From assembly GCA_022606135.1 (NCBI GenBank), contig JABYQN010000001.1:2294001-2358000 (forward strand): a stretch of 64,000 nt of DNA, given 5' to 3'. The notes below the pieces were generated by a model that made no database searches, was not told where the DNA came from, and worked only from the letters and a program-made list of their open reading frames with translations. Source of the stretch: Fomes fomentarius (lineage: Eukaryota; Basidiomycota; Agaricomycetes; Polyporales; Polyporaceae). Position 1 is the first letter of the stretch. Each line of letters starts with the position of its first letter. The position numbers and the translations under genes were made by a program. Positions 39,170 through 49,139 of the stretch are shown one piece after another.

Positions 39170-40533
39170 TTATGCCGAGACCACACCTGAGTCAGCCATA
39201 TGGTCGACCTTCATCATCTCGTTGCTGGTCACTGGCAGCGGATTACTAGAGGATTTGAATGGCACCTCAGTAGTTTTCCCACCTTCATCAGCAGTGTCAG
39301 CAGTTTGGGAGCTCGAGGATGGTGCTTCATCATCAACTAGTCCAGCCGGCTGAGCATCCAGAGCCTCTGACTCTGCAGGGGAGTCCTCTTTGACACACTC
39401 GCACCAATAGCGAGCCCAGAGCCTGAATATCAGTCGCACATCCCACAACTGGATGCTGCAACTAGCCAGGTGATTGACCAAGTCTTTCTCTGTAGGAGGC
39501 ATCATCCCAGCATAGGGGGATATTTTAAACTTTTCGACTATGGCAATATTTTGGCCCTTGACTCTAGCATCGTACTTCTTAGTACTATGTAGTATTGTTG
39601 CAAGCTTGTCTAGCATCGTTGTGCGCTGGGCCATATGCTCTGGCATGTTAGGATCTACTATGTGGAGCGCCATGACGAGCCCTTCCAGCACGTGAATATC
39701 AGGGTGTCCATTGCTCTCGTGTCACAGCCCCTGGTAGCGTGCGCTGACGTCCTTGGAATAATAGACGTACCAGTCATCGATCGACCGTGTATAGTCAGGA
39801 GCCATGTTTATGTATGCATGCTCCTTCAGAGCCTTGCGGTGTTCTTTACAGTCCTCCTTGTACCATCCAGGATGCATATCCTTGCTCCACTGTTCAACTA
39901 TGAACTGTTCTACAGAGGTGCATTGCTCAGGGTCTTTAGCTGATGCATCATGTGCAGCTTCATCAAGCTTCCATATAGCTGTATGCATCCCCTCTTGGAG
40001 AGACTTGTGCATTGCAGCACGTACTCGATCTATCTTGTCTGCTACGAACCGGAATCTCATTCTGTAGCTTTCGACGGTGGAGGCTTCTTCACTACCACTT
40101 GGTCTATGGTACGTCATATTGGCGAAATTTCCTCTGCCATATCTTCTGGTCTCCCTCCCCCTTGAGCAAACTCACGAGGGTGCGAAAATGAAGACGAGCA
40201 GGAGATAGAACCCATTGGAGGGTATTTGTATGCATCACGCACATTTGGGAGCCTTATGGGCATGCGGTCCTGTGCCGGTGGCCGTTCGTATGGCACTTGC
40301 GAGTGTGTTCTGACACTAGTAGCTCGACGGCCACAATAGAGCACTCGCCCTCGTCCACAGTGTGGGTATCCTGTTCGACTGACGCCATCCCCAGAAGAGC
40401 TTGTCCCATTGTCCATTGCGACATCTTCATCGTGAACGAAGGGCGATTGGGACGGGTCAGGGCTCTCAACATTTGGCACGACTGTGCGAGTGCCACAGCC
40501 CATGCCATGGGCATTCACATACTGCTGGGGCAA
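39170..40533 (-). pseudogene. Extra gypsy reading frames between integrase and 3' LTR
   Basis: Frame A runs 40533-40114 (139 codons; Pro/Ser-rich, begins PQQYVNAHGMGCG). Frame B starts at ATG 40117, overlapping the TGA of frame A in an ATGA arrangement. It runs to 39724, is interrupted by one TGA (39724-39722), then continues in the same frame to 39170, about 316 codons in all. Frame B has a plausible folded composition (ESYRMRFRFVADKIDRVRAA, SVEQFIVEQWSKDMHPGWY, IQLWDVRLIFRLWARYW) and an acidic Ser-rich C-terminus. No envelope features (signal peptide or strong membrane anchor) are seen and I recognise no family. It could be a captured host gene, a displaced gag-like frame or an accessory protein. 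Confidence 0.6.
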
Positions 40534-41045
40534 CTCATGTCCGCACTCTCCCAGTGCCTGCCGGTATTGGGCAATCTCCTGATGGAGCCGAGCAATCTCG
40601 CTCTGTTCATCTATGCTCGATGCAGTTGTAGCATAAGGCGCGGCTTCGAAGCCGTACGCCCAATTGGGCTCATTAATTCAGGCGTCTTGCCCCGGTAGGA
40701 ACAATTCGTTCAGGCTCCCGCCAAAAGGGGTACTCACTGGTGTGGACTGTCCCCAGTCTTTGTCGCCGTATCGGCCAGACAGGGATATCGTCCCTCCTAG
40801 TTGTTGCCAAGAGCCCCTGGATGGGCATCCTGTCCCGCCTCTGGGCATGCCGTGGATGTGAGCGCGTCACATTGTCTCGTGCTACTTGTATAGTCTGCAG
40901 TAATTGACGTCAAGAGTGATGCCGTCGGCAGCGAGTGTGTGGGAAGAGAAGAGTGTTTGACGTGAAAGAAGCGTAAAGTGTAAATGAGGGCCACCCATCA
41001 TCTAGATTCACAGACCTTACGGGACAGTCTCCAGACCCAATGCCC

Positions 41046-43010
41046 TCAACCACATACGTCATCGACGACGATGTCATTCTCCCATGGGTTAAGGTCCAGC
41101 ATCTGTGCCTGATGCTGCTCAGCTGCAGTCACTATGGGCTCGCCACTGGCCTCCACGATCTTTCTTCTACTCTGGGCCAGTACCTTTTTGTGCTTCTCTG
41201 GAGTACCTTTCGGCAATGACTTCCAAGACTGGACGCCCAACAATTCAAAGTACCAGTCGATGGCTTCAAGTTCCTTCACCGTAGACCATGACTCCCATGT
41301 CGTGTCTCCATTGTCCCATCGGATGAGAAATCAGACAGATCGCCCACTCCACTCATGTGCTACAATCTCATCAACAAGGGTCTCGTCTTCTGGGTCATTC
41401 CCGAAGTTGTAGAACACTTCTACGTCACGGTCGGGAAACATGGTCGAATTGTTGGGCTCATGATGCCGCAGTTGGCTCACATGAAAGGTGGGGTATATTC
41501 CTTGGGCGTGGAGGCTATGGGGCAATTCCAATGTGTACGCTGACGATTCCGCATTAGCCCCAATTATGTTATATGGACTGATGTATCTGGGAGTGAGCTT
41601 TTGTGCCCTGCCCTTTGGTAGAGCCAGGTTCTGTGTTGACAGGTAAGCCTTTTTACCCACTTCAAAGTTGGGATCAGTGTGGTTATTCTCATTACATCTG
41701 TCCTTGTTGGCATGGTGTGTCTGAGACACGCGTGATGTTATGATGGAGTCGTGCGCCTGTCGTACGTTTTTGATTGCTTGTTCAGCAAATTCTTTTACTC
41801 CTGGGAGCGCGGGCTCTTGTTGCAGTGCACGCATCATAGTAGGCATGTATCTGTAGTTCAGCTCGAACCGTGCAAATCCAGTCATTGAACTTGCACTGGA
41901 GTTGATGGCGAATTCCACCATGGGCACTTTTCTAACCCAGTCTGTTTGGTCTGGTTGTACTATGGCACGTAGTATCTGTGTGATAGTGCGAATGGTACAT
42001 TCAGACATCCCATCCATCTGAGGATGGAACACCATTGACATGAGTAGCTTCGTACCAATGAGCCGGGTGAATTCTCGCCAAAATTTTGATGTGAACTTTG
42101 GATCCCTGTCCAATACGATTGACTCAGGTACACCATGTAGTTTAGTGATTTCTTTATTGAACAGCCACACCAGTTCTGACGCTTTGGTTGTGGTTCGCAT
42201 AGGGATAAGATGGGTAGTCGCTGTCATTCGGCACACTACCACCCACAAATAGTCGAACCCGTTGCACTCTGGGAATGGTCCAATGAAGTCCATACTGATC
42301 GATTGCCAGGGCCATACTGGTACCGGTAAGTTGTGCAGTAACCCTAGTGGTTTCTGATTGGACACCTTGGTCATCTGGCAGATGGCACAAGTTGTGCAGA
42401 ATCGTTCAATATTGCGGGACATAGACGGCCACCAGACCCATCTACGTAGGTATTGATTGGTCTTATCATTCCCTAGGTGGCCCAGCAACGAGTGAGCGTG
42501 GTCTATGATCACTTGCGTGAGCTTCTTTTTGCCCTGTAGCACGTTGGGGATGCACAGTACCCAGTCTCCTTTACTGTTTGAATGCTTGACTAACCCTCGT
42601 TCCACTTGGAACCATTTGTGGTCAGTTGTATTCTTCAATATCTTAGCGCAGAATGCGTCATTTACATGGCCACGCTTCACTATTTGCTTCAGGTTGAATT
42701 GGCCTTCCAGTTCAGTTGGCAGTTCAGGGACTTGCATCTGGCTTTGGGATGCAACAGGATCCTCTAGGTCGGTACTCATTGACTCAGGTAATCCCTCGAC
42801 CGGTCTGCAGGCGTATTGCCGTAACTCTTCAGCCTCTAGTCTCCGAGGCTCGATCACATCGGCCATCTGCCGTTGTTCGATTTCCATGCCCTTGTCTGGA
42901 TCCGCCTCCTGCTGAGCTCGCATTTCTGCAATGCGCAGATCTGGAAGCATCTCTCCATCCGGATCGGGGCGAATGTCAGCAGTCACCAGATCATATGACG
43001 GTAGTGCCAT
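41046..43010 (-). pseudogene. Gypsy integrase with chromodomain, one in-frame TGA
   Basis: A single frame of about 655 codons is cut by one TGA at 41333-41331. The N-terminal zinc motif is present (HSLLGHLG, later CTTCAICQ). The core has D in SMDFIGPFPE, a second D in VLDRDPKFTSKFW and the Glu in HPQMDGMSE, so the catalytic triad is kept. However, two usually conserved neighbours are changed (Leu for Ser before DRD, Met for Thr in HPQTDG). The GPY/F-like segment and SLHAQGIYPTFHVSQLR follow, as usual in chromoviruses. The chromodomain is recognisable across the TGA: VDEIVAHEWSGRSV before it and FLIRWDNGDTTWESWSTVKE after it. The chromodomain would have directed insertion to marked chromatin. 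Confidence 0.9.
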
Positions 43011-43016
43011 GCCCTC

Positions 43017-44391
43017 CTAATCATATGTGAAATACCGTGAGAGCACGTTGGCAACTTTATTAGATTCACCTGGTACATGTAATATCTCAAAGTCAAATCG
43101 CGCTAGATACTCGACCCATCGTTCAATGCGTCCTGGAAGCTTTTTCTTTTCTGAGAGGAACATCAAGGCTTTGTGATCAGTCACTAGCTTAAAGTGACAG
43201 CCTATTAATTTATCCTCCCTTTTAAGCAGGGCTTCGAGCACACCTAGCGCTTCTTGCTCATAAGTGAAGTATGAGTGTTGAGCACTGGTGAATCGCTTTG
43301 ACATGAACCCTGCAGGGCAGCATGTCTGCCATTCGTGTCCTTGTCCATAGACTGCTCCGACACCACTGACAGATGCATCAGTGATTAGCCATATCGGCTC
43401 ACGTTTATTAGGGTCAATTGGCTTGAGTATAGGGGCCTTGCACGCGAGTACTTTCATTGTCTCGAAGCACTTGTCATGTAGTGGCCACCAGCTGAACGAC
43501 TGTTCATTCCGAGTCATCAATGACAGTGGTGCAGTGTAAGCAGTGATGTCTGGCATAAAATGTGCCAGGTACTGTACTAACCCAAGAAATTGCTGGACTT
43601 CGTGGTAGTTACCAGGTGCATGCCAATTCCGGATATGAGACATTTTATCAGTGTCTGCATGTAGCCCTTGACCATCCACAATGTGGCCTAGGCAGTCTAT
43701 CCTCTTGGACAGGATGTCGCATTTCTTTCAACTCAGATGCATGTTGAACTTCCTCAGTAGGTCGAGTACCCATCTAAGGTGTTCGATGTGTTCCTTGAGT
43801 GTGTCGGAGAATATGAACACATTGTCTAGGTATACATGTACAAATATACCAATTTTGCTACGAAATATGAACACCATAAGCCGTTGAAATGTCAAGGGTG
43901 CATTGCAATCGCCCTGCTGGGTGACTCTGCTAATGAATGTGCCATAGATCATGGCGAAAGATGTCTTCCATATGTCTGCATCAGCTATTCTGATCTGCTC
44001 ATATGCGTCTGACATGTCTAGTTTCGTATGGTACTTTGCTCACGCGAAGTCAATCCTAATCTGATCCTGGTCTGGGAATGGAGTCACATCCTTGACCGTG
44101 TTCTTGTTTCTCTGCCTTAGATTGACCACGGTCCTTTTTGTAGATGCATAGAAGTGGGGCGGCCTGTTCAACCTGTGCGGGCTCCCACCATCCTGCCGCT
44201 GTGTATCTTTCTATTTTCTCTAGTAGCTTGCCTTTCAATGTGTCTGGGCATTTTGGCAATTGGTATGTATATCTCTTCTTCTCATCTATTAATGGTATAG
44301 TATGGCTTATCTCGTATAGAAGGGAGCTGTGATGGTACAGGCTGTAGTAGGTCATCATATTCAAGTAGGAATGCATTTCTGATTTTTTCAA
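43017..44391 (-). pseudogene. Gypsy reverse transcriptase and RNase H, broken
   Basis: Three frames cover the region: 44391-44056, 44015-43728 and 43679-43017. The first has KYTYQL-like RYTYQLPKCPDTLKGKL and PLLCIYKKDR, after which the frame shifts near 44130. The second has KLDMSDAYEQIRI (Asp motif) and the active-site region VYLDNVFIFSD at about 43832-43821, where the canonical second Asp of Y-x-D-D is Asn. TGA codons occur near 44040 and at 43730-43728. The third has the RT connection and RNase H (WLITDASVSGVGAVYGQ, FTYEQEALGVLEAL, KLVTDHKALMFL, VEYLARFDFEILHVPG). Mutation of the catalytic Asp means no polymerase activity even if the frame were read. Confidence 0.9.
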
Positions 44392-44563
44392 TTTTGTGTT
44401 CTTCTGAATCAGGGGTATCTTTTTGGAGAGTGGCCACTCTTATGTCCGCACGGAGTGTCACTCTTTGCATGTCCTGGCGTAGTCATTCCGACGCTCCAGC
44501 TCCATTGGCCCGTGCCGTAGACCCTTGTCAAGTGGTCTGTTCGGCGCTTACAGTGCGATGCAG

Positions 44564-45184
44564 TCAACGATGATCCACTTGGTGCTCCTCCTCCCTAGGC
44601 ATTAGTGCCGCATAGAGGGAACCTTGAATGACGACAGTTCCGTTTTCAAAATTCAATTGAATGCCAAATTGTCGCATAAATGGAGTGCCTAGTACGACAT
44701 CGTACCAGTCCAAGTTCACGACATCCAGGTATATTTCCATTTTGCTCTCCCCAATCCAGATTGGCATGCGTGTGCCATAATTAATCCTAGACCGGCTTCT
44801 GACACATCCTAACTGTAGCGTAGCAGGATTCTCTAGTTCATATGTGCGCGCCCCACATACTGAATCAAGCAGTACTAGCGCATCCAGTCCGTTAACCCGC
44901 ATCATGAATGACAGGCACGTCTGGTCAATTCTATGGGTGATTGGCCGCCTCCCCACTCTCGCTCTAGTGGTCATATTAGCTGGCACCGTAGGTGGGGTCA
45001 CAGACATATCCGTGACTGTCATAGCACGCATGGAGGGTCCCCTCATACGTGCGGGACCACCATACGCTGGTGGGTCTGTTTCCGGACGAGTGATAGCGCG
45101 TTGTAGTACATCGTTCGCCATTGACATCAACGGATTGTCTAGGTAATCTCTTTCGAACTCATCGTCCTCTAGTTTGGGAACCAT
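44564..45184 (-). pseudogene. Gypsy aspartic-protease-like segment
   Basis: The 206-codon frame contains LSFMMRVNGLDALVLLDSVCGA and later DWYDVVLGTPFMRQFGIQLNFE. The latter is the second half of a retropepsin fold (I-L-G-x-x-F/W-L type). At the active site D-S-V-C-G replaces the usual D-S/T-G, so the flap/active-site Gly is lost. The C-terminus ends close to the RT region. It is read as the protease part of the former polyprotein. Confidence 0.75.
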
Positions 45185-45205
45185 TGGATTTGACAGTATC
45201 TGTTC

Positions 45206-47640
45206 TCAAATGCATATGTGCTGTACTACCTCATTCAGCGCCTCGGCCCGGTTAAGCATGAGGCTATTCAACGCATTGAGCATGGAGTGTTCGTGCTCAA
45301 TAGCTAACCCTAATTCCCGGTGGGTCCACGTCAGGTGTGCGTGGATTCGGTCTCGTTCCTCACGTGTTCCCAGCAGTTCATTTTGAACCTGATTGAATTG
45401 GTGGTGCCTTTCTCGATATGTCTCGTGGTCGCGACTACGTTCAGCCGTCAGATACTGGTTAGCACCGATCATTTGAAAGTACAATATGTGCAGTTGTTGG
45501 AACTCTAGCTCCCCATGATCACTGCTAACATACTCCGCCCATGCAGCTAACATGGTCAATGCTAACGGTGATTCGATCTCCCGCTGGGCCTCACCAACTT
45601 GTGCATTCCATTGGTGCTCGAGGTCATCAGACTCCGAGTTCCCATCCTGATAGTAGTGTCATCCTCGATTGACATGTTTGTCCTAGCAGGTGCCAATGGT
45701 GGAGGGCTAGAGCTGTCTGAGCGATCCTCCGAACCAGGGCTCAGTTCAGCTAATCTCTGTCTAGCTGCTACGAATATAGACAGCCCTAACGAACTGCCTT
45801 CTGACAGAATGTCTTCGACTGGCCATGGACGAGGACCATCAAAGCCGTCCGCAAGGTGGTTATACCCAGATGGACCAGCGACGTCTTCATCTGAGGAGTC
45901 ACTTTCCCCATCCTCATATGTGCTTTGTCGTCGCATCATACCAAAACATACATGATTTCCTTCCTCCTCAGAGTAGTATTCTTCGGAATGGTCTACATCA
46001 GGATCATACTGAGATCCACCAGATGTGTGATACTGTTCGTCCAATTGTACTGCGAGTTTGTCATCCAGACACTCGTCAATGTTCTCAGTGTACATCTCGT
46101 TGTGGACTATGTTCTCATCGGAAGGCTCTGGGCTCGCTTCTTTTATGAGATGCATATCTGTCTCAGTAGTCTCGGGTTCATGCTCCCTTGGCACTTCAGT
46201 TTTTTCATTGTCAACCACTCGAGCTGCCCTGTTGTGTGCCGTGCGTGGGCGGGGGCAATTCGACGCTGTGTGTCCTTCAGCTTGACAATTATAACATCTA
46301 ATGGGTCTGATCCCTTGACTGGTAGTGGTCGTTACGTTGGGTCACAGACTCAACCCGACATTCACTGGCCAACTCGGTCCTGCACTCGAAGTGCCTGGTG
46401 TGGCATTAGGACAGTTGCTAGTACTGGTTGCGCCATGTTGGCTTGGTCTGTTATTATTGTCATAGCGTGTTCCTCTCATTGACACTCGGCCGTTCTGGGC
46501 TCTCAACCGATATCCAGTGGATTGTGGTTGGTCTTTACCTTGTCCTGACGCACGTGCAGAATTATTTGCCATGTCTACAGGGTGGTATTGTTTGCAGTGG
46601 GAACTGCGCACTTCCTCTACCACCCTGTTATTCTCCTCCTGTTCGAGAGCCACTCTCTTGAGCAGGCTAGGAGGGGATTTTTCCAGAGATATGTTCCTAT
46701 TCTTGAATACAGGGAGCTCCAGGGCGAGGAACACAGTGATCAAGTACTCAATCCTCGGGCTCAGGCTCAGGCCCAGGCACAGATCTCTGTCCGAGTCGCC
46801 TTCAGTGTTTCAACTCGCCGAATACAGTCAATCTCCCAACAACTTATATCAATTCGGCGATATTAAGTCATGTCCTTTCTACTCAATGCATCGCTTCTAC
46901 TAAGTAACCCAGTTCAAGCCATTTGCCGAGATCCAGTTCCAGCCTTTGAGTGCAGGCACGTCGGGCTTTCCCTTGCCAACACAACGCTTGATTGCCTTAT
47001 GGATGATACGGAACTGAGCTTCTATGAATTCAGCATTGGGATCGGATGGTTCTTGAGCGGTCGGTCCCACATACTCATCCCTGAAATACGTGGGGCTGCA
47101 GGTCGTTGTGCATCTTGCTGTTGGGTCAGCCGGTTGACGCGCCCTGGTATTCTCATGTCGGGATGGGCGGTCAGACAATCTGGACCGTTCACGTCTGTTA
47201 TCTCTGGACTGATGAGAACTTGTATGATCACCATTACTGGATGATGACCCAGACGAACCGTCGGGGGGCCCACCATTCCCAGTCCTGCGCACCTGAGAGC
47301 CTTGTCTGGGTCTACAGGGGTCATGATTATCCCAGTCTTGGTCTCTGCGACTGTTTCTCCTGCCACGGTGATCGTCCTGATCATTGTGCTGTGCAGGCGA
47401 GCTGTCGCTGGGGTCATCGTCAGGTGGTTGACCATCTTGTCTGGCTTGCAGTCCTACACTTCGTGCCCACTCCTCAGCGGCGCGATTGCATTATTCACGA
47501 TCTCTTTTGTATTGCTCCCTAGCTAAGTATAACGATTGTGTGCTCTCGCACCTATCATAAGCAGTAGACAACTCTTCATCAGCTCGAGGCGCAAATAGCA
47601 TCAGGTTAGCTCGTTCAACTGTATCCCGAGTGTCCTCATA
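45206..47640 (-). pseudogene. Gypsy gag region, C-terminal part with zinc knuckle, fragmented
   Basis: Several minus-strand frames (47435-47022, 47292-46900, 46743-46342, 46218-45562, 45559-45206) follow each other in different phases. A CCHC zinc knuckle is visible at 46294-46257 (C-Y-N-C-x4-H-x4-C), immediately after RPIR. Fragments such as DEYVGPTAQEPSDPNAEFIEAQFR are gag-like. An acidic frame (46218-45562) follows the knuckle and could be linker sequence. The breaks are too many for a functional gag. Confidence 0.75.
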
Positions 47641-47682
47641 TGGTATGTCATTATACCTAGCCATCACAGGGGAGCAGTTGGC

Positions 47683-48231
47683 TCAGATATGTCTCCTTGG
47701 TTCGTCATTCCCTAACTGATGTCGTTCGTGTATGCATTGGAATGCTGCGACTAGGTTGCACTGTTCACGTCGTGTCTCTGACTGCAGGTCATTTAGCCAC
47801 TGAGCTAGATTTTGTTGCATATCTATACAGCCCACTAATTGCTCATGTACTGCTTCATATCGTTCGTGGGTGTTATCAACTAGATCGGCCAGCTCATCTA
47901 TGAGATTGCCCCCGTTGTCTGAACGGTGGGATGGAGTATGCGATGGGTGAGGGGACCATCTATCACCTCCGCATCCTCGTTGTTGACTATCCGGCCCATT
48001 TCGCCTATCGTCCGGTATCGGGGGAATAGAGGATAGTGGCGATGACACTTCTCGACTACGGTGAGTAGATTGAACCTGTGGGTCACGTACCTCATTTTCC
48101 ATTAGCCCACCCTGTGGGTTGCCTCCCTCTGTCCCCGGTGGGTTGTCCTGTTCGTTTGCAAGCGGAGCGAACAGATTGTTGCAGAGGGAGTAGGATTTCG
48201 TGGGTGGTTGCCCTTTTCTTCTCGGTGGCAT
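47683..48231 (-). pseudogene. Gypsy gag, N-terminal frame
   Basis: A 182-codon frame starts at ATG 48231 (MPPRRKGQPPTKSYS), just inside the 5' LTR. It is rich in Pro, Arg and acidic residues, with a helical segment near the end (NLIDELADLVDNTHERYEAV). Its place and composition fit the start of gag. It ends at a stop before the remaining gag frames. Confidence 0.7.
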
Positions 48232-48289
48232 AGTCTTTGTGCTGTATCCGATTAGAATATGTATAGACCCTCTTGGGTGAGTAAAAATG

Positions 48290-48482
48290 TGTAAGAGTTG
48301 GTCGCCTTGGGTCACGCTGAGATACTCAGAACCGAGTATATATGGTCCAAGCAGGTACAGTATAGTGGTAAAAGTGATGAGGACAGATGCAGGGACACAT
48401 CTGTCCTATATGCCAGTGGCTTTAGCTACTGTATAGTACTATCTCACGCTATAAGTGTGAGCATTTAACCAGTCCCCTTACA
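48290..48482 (-). repeat. 5' LTR of gypsy element
   Basis: Partner of 38635-38827, the same 193 bp length, TGTAAG...CTTACA termini. It has fewer CpG sites than the other copy. Confidence 0.95.
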
Positions 48483-48487
48483 GTACC
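48483..48487. repeat. Target-site duplication, right copy (GTACC)
   Basis: Identical to 38630-38634. Confidence 0.9.
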
Positions 48488-49139
48488 TATCTCATTAGCG
48501 CTATTTAGGGCCAATTATATCCAACTTTTATCTCTATCAGGGTGGATGATAAAACCACCTTGATCATTGCTATTCTATCACTCATCATATTGCCATTGTT
48601 ATCTACCTTGTGGAGCTTGAAGACCATGCAGATACTAAGAGATAATTGGCATATATGCATAACTCACACTGAGTGCTCTATATGTGCTATTTCATAATTG
48701 GTTAGAACATGTCATATACATGGCTCAAAGGCCTGATAACACCTGACCAAGTTGGATGGTAAAACAGGGAACAGATCAGATTGATGGATTTAATATATGA
48801 CAGACATAGGTATGACACAATAGTAAGGCATGACTTTCACAGTCAGACTCCCTACAAGATTTTCTCTAAGTCCAGCCAAGGGGCCCAGGAGGATATATAT
48901 TAGCTGTGCTGCCTTACATGGAAGAGAGGGTGTAGTGGTTGTAGTGTTTGAGAATGAGTTGCACAGCTTGGTTGGTGTTCCACCAGGTCACCAGATCAAT
49001 TCTGAATGTGGGCGAATTAGAATATTTTTGTTTCTTCCAATTTCTGCCCTCTTCACATTATAACACCAGTCATGTCTAGATTCTCATGACCTCATAATAG
49101 ACCAACAAAATCTCACAAACTATACACAGAATGAGTGAG
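48488..49139. other. AT-rich spacer
   Basis: The 650 bp hold no domain-bearing frame and no repeat that I can define. It is clearly AT-richer than the gene blocks. Confidence 0.45.

Larger units (their letters stand above)
38635..48482 (-). mobile_element. Ty3/gypsy LTR retrotransposon (chromovirus type), complete in structure but inactivated
   Basis: The element is 9,848 bp with two 193 bp LTRs and a GTACC target duplication. On the minus strand the order is 5' LTR, gag region with a CCHC knuckle, aspartic protease, reverse transcriptase and RNase H, integrase with chromodomain, an extra frame, polypurine tract, 3' LTR. The protease-RT-RNase H-integrase-chromodomain order defines a Ty3/gypsy chromovirus. 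Several frames are broken by TGA codons and frameshifts, so it cannot encode a working polyprotein. No obvious tRNA primer site (a TGG-type start) follows the 5' LTR; the sequence there reads CATTTTTACTCACC, so priming may be unusual or the site decayed. Confidence 0.95.

Noticed and set aside
39170..40533. Envelope gene of an errantivirus-like element
   Set aside because: No signal peptide, membrane anchor or Cys-rich ectodomain is visible.
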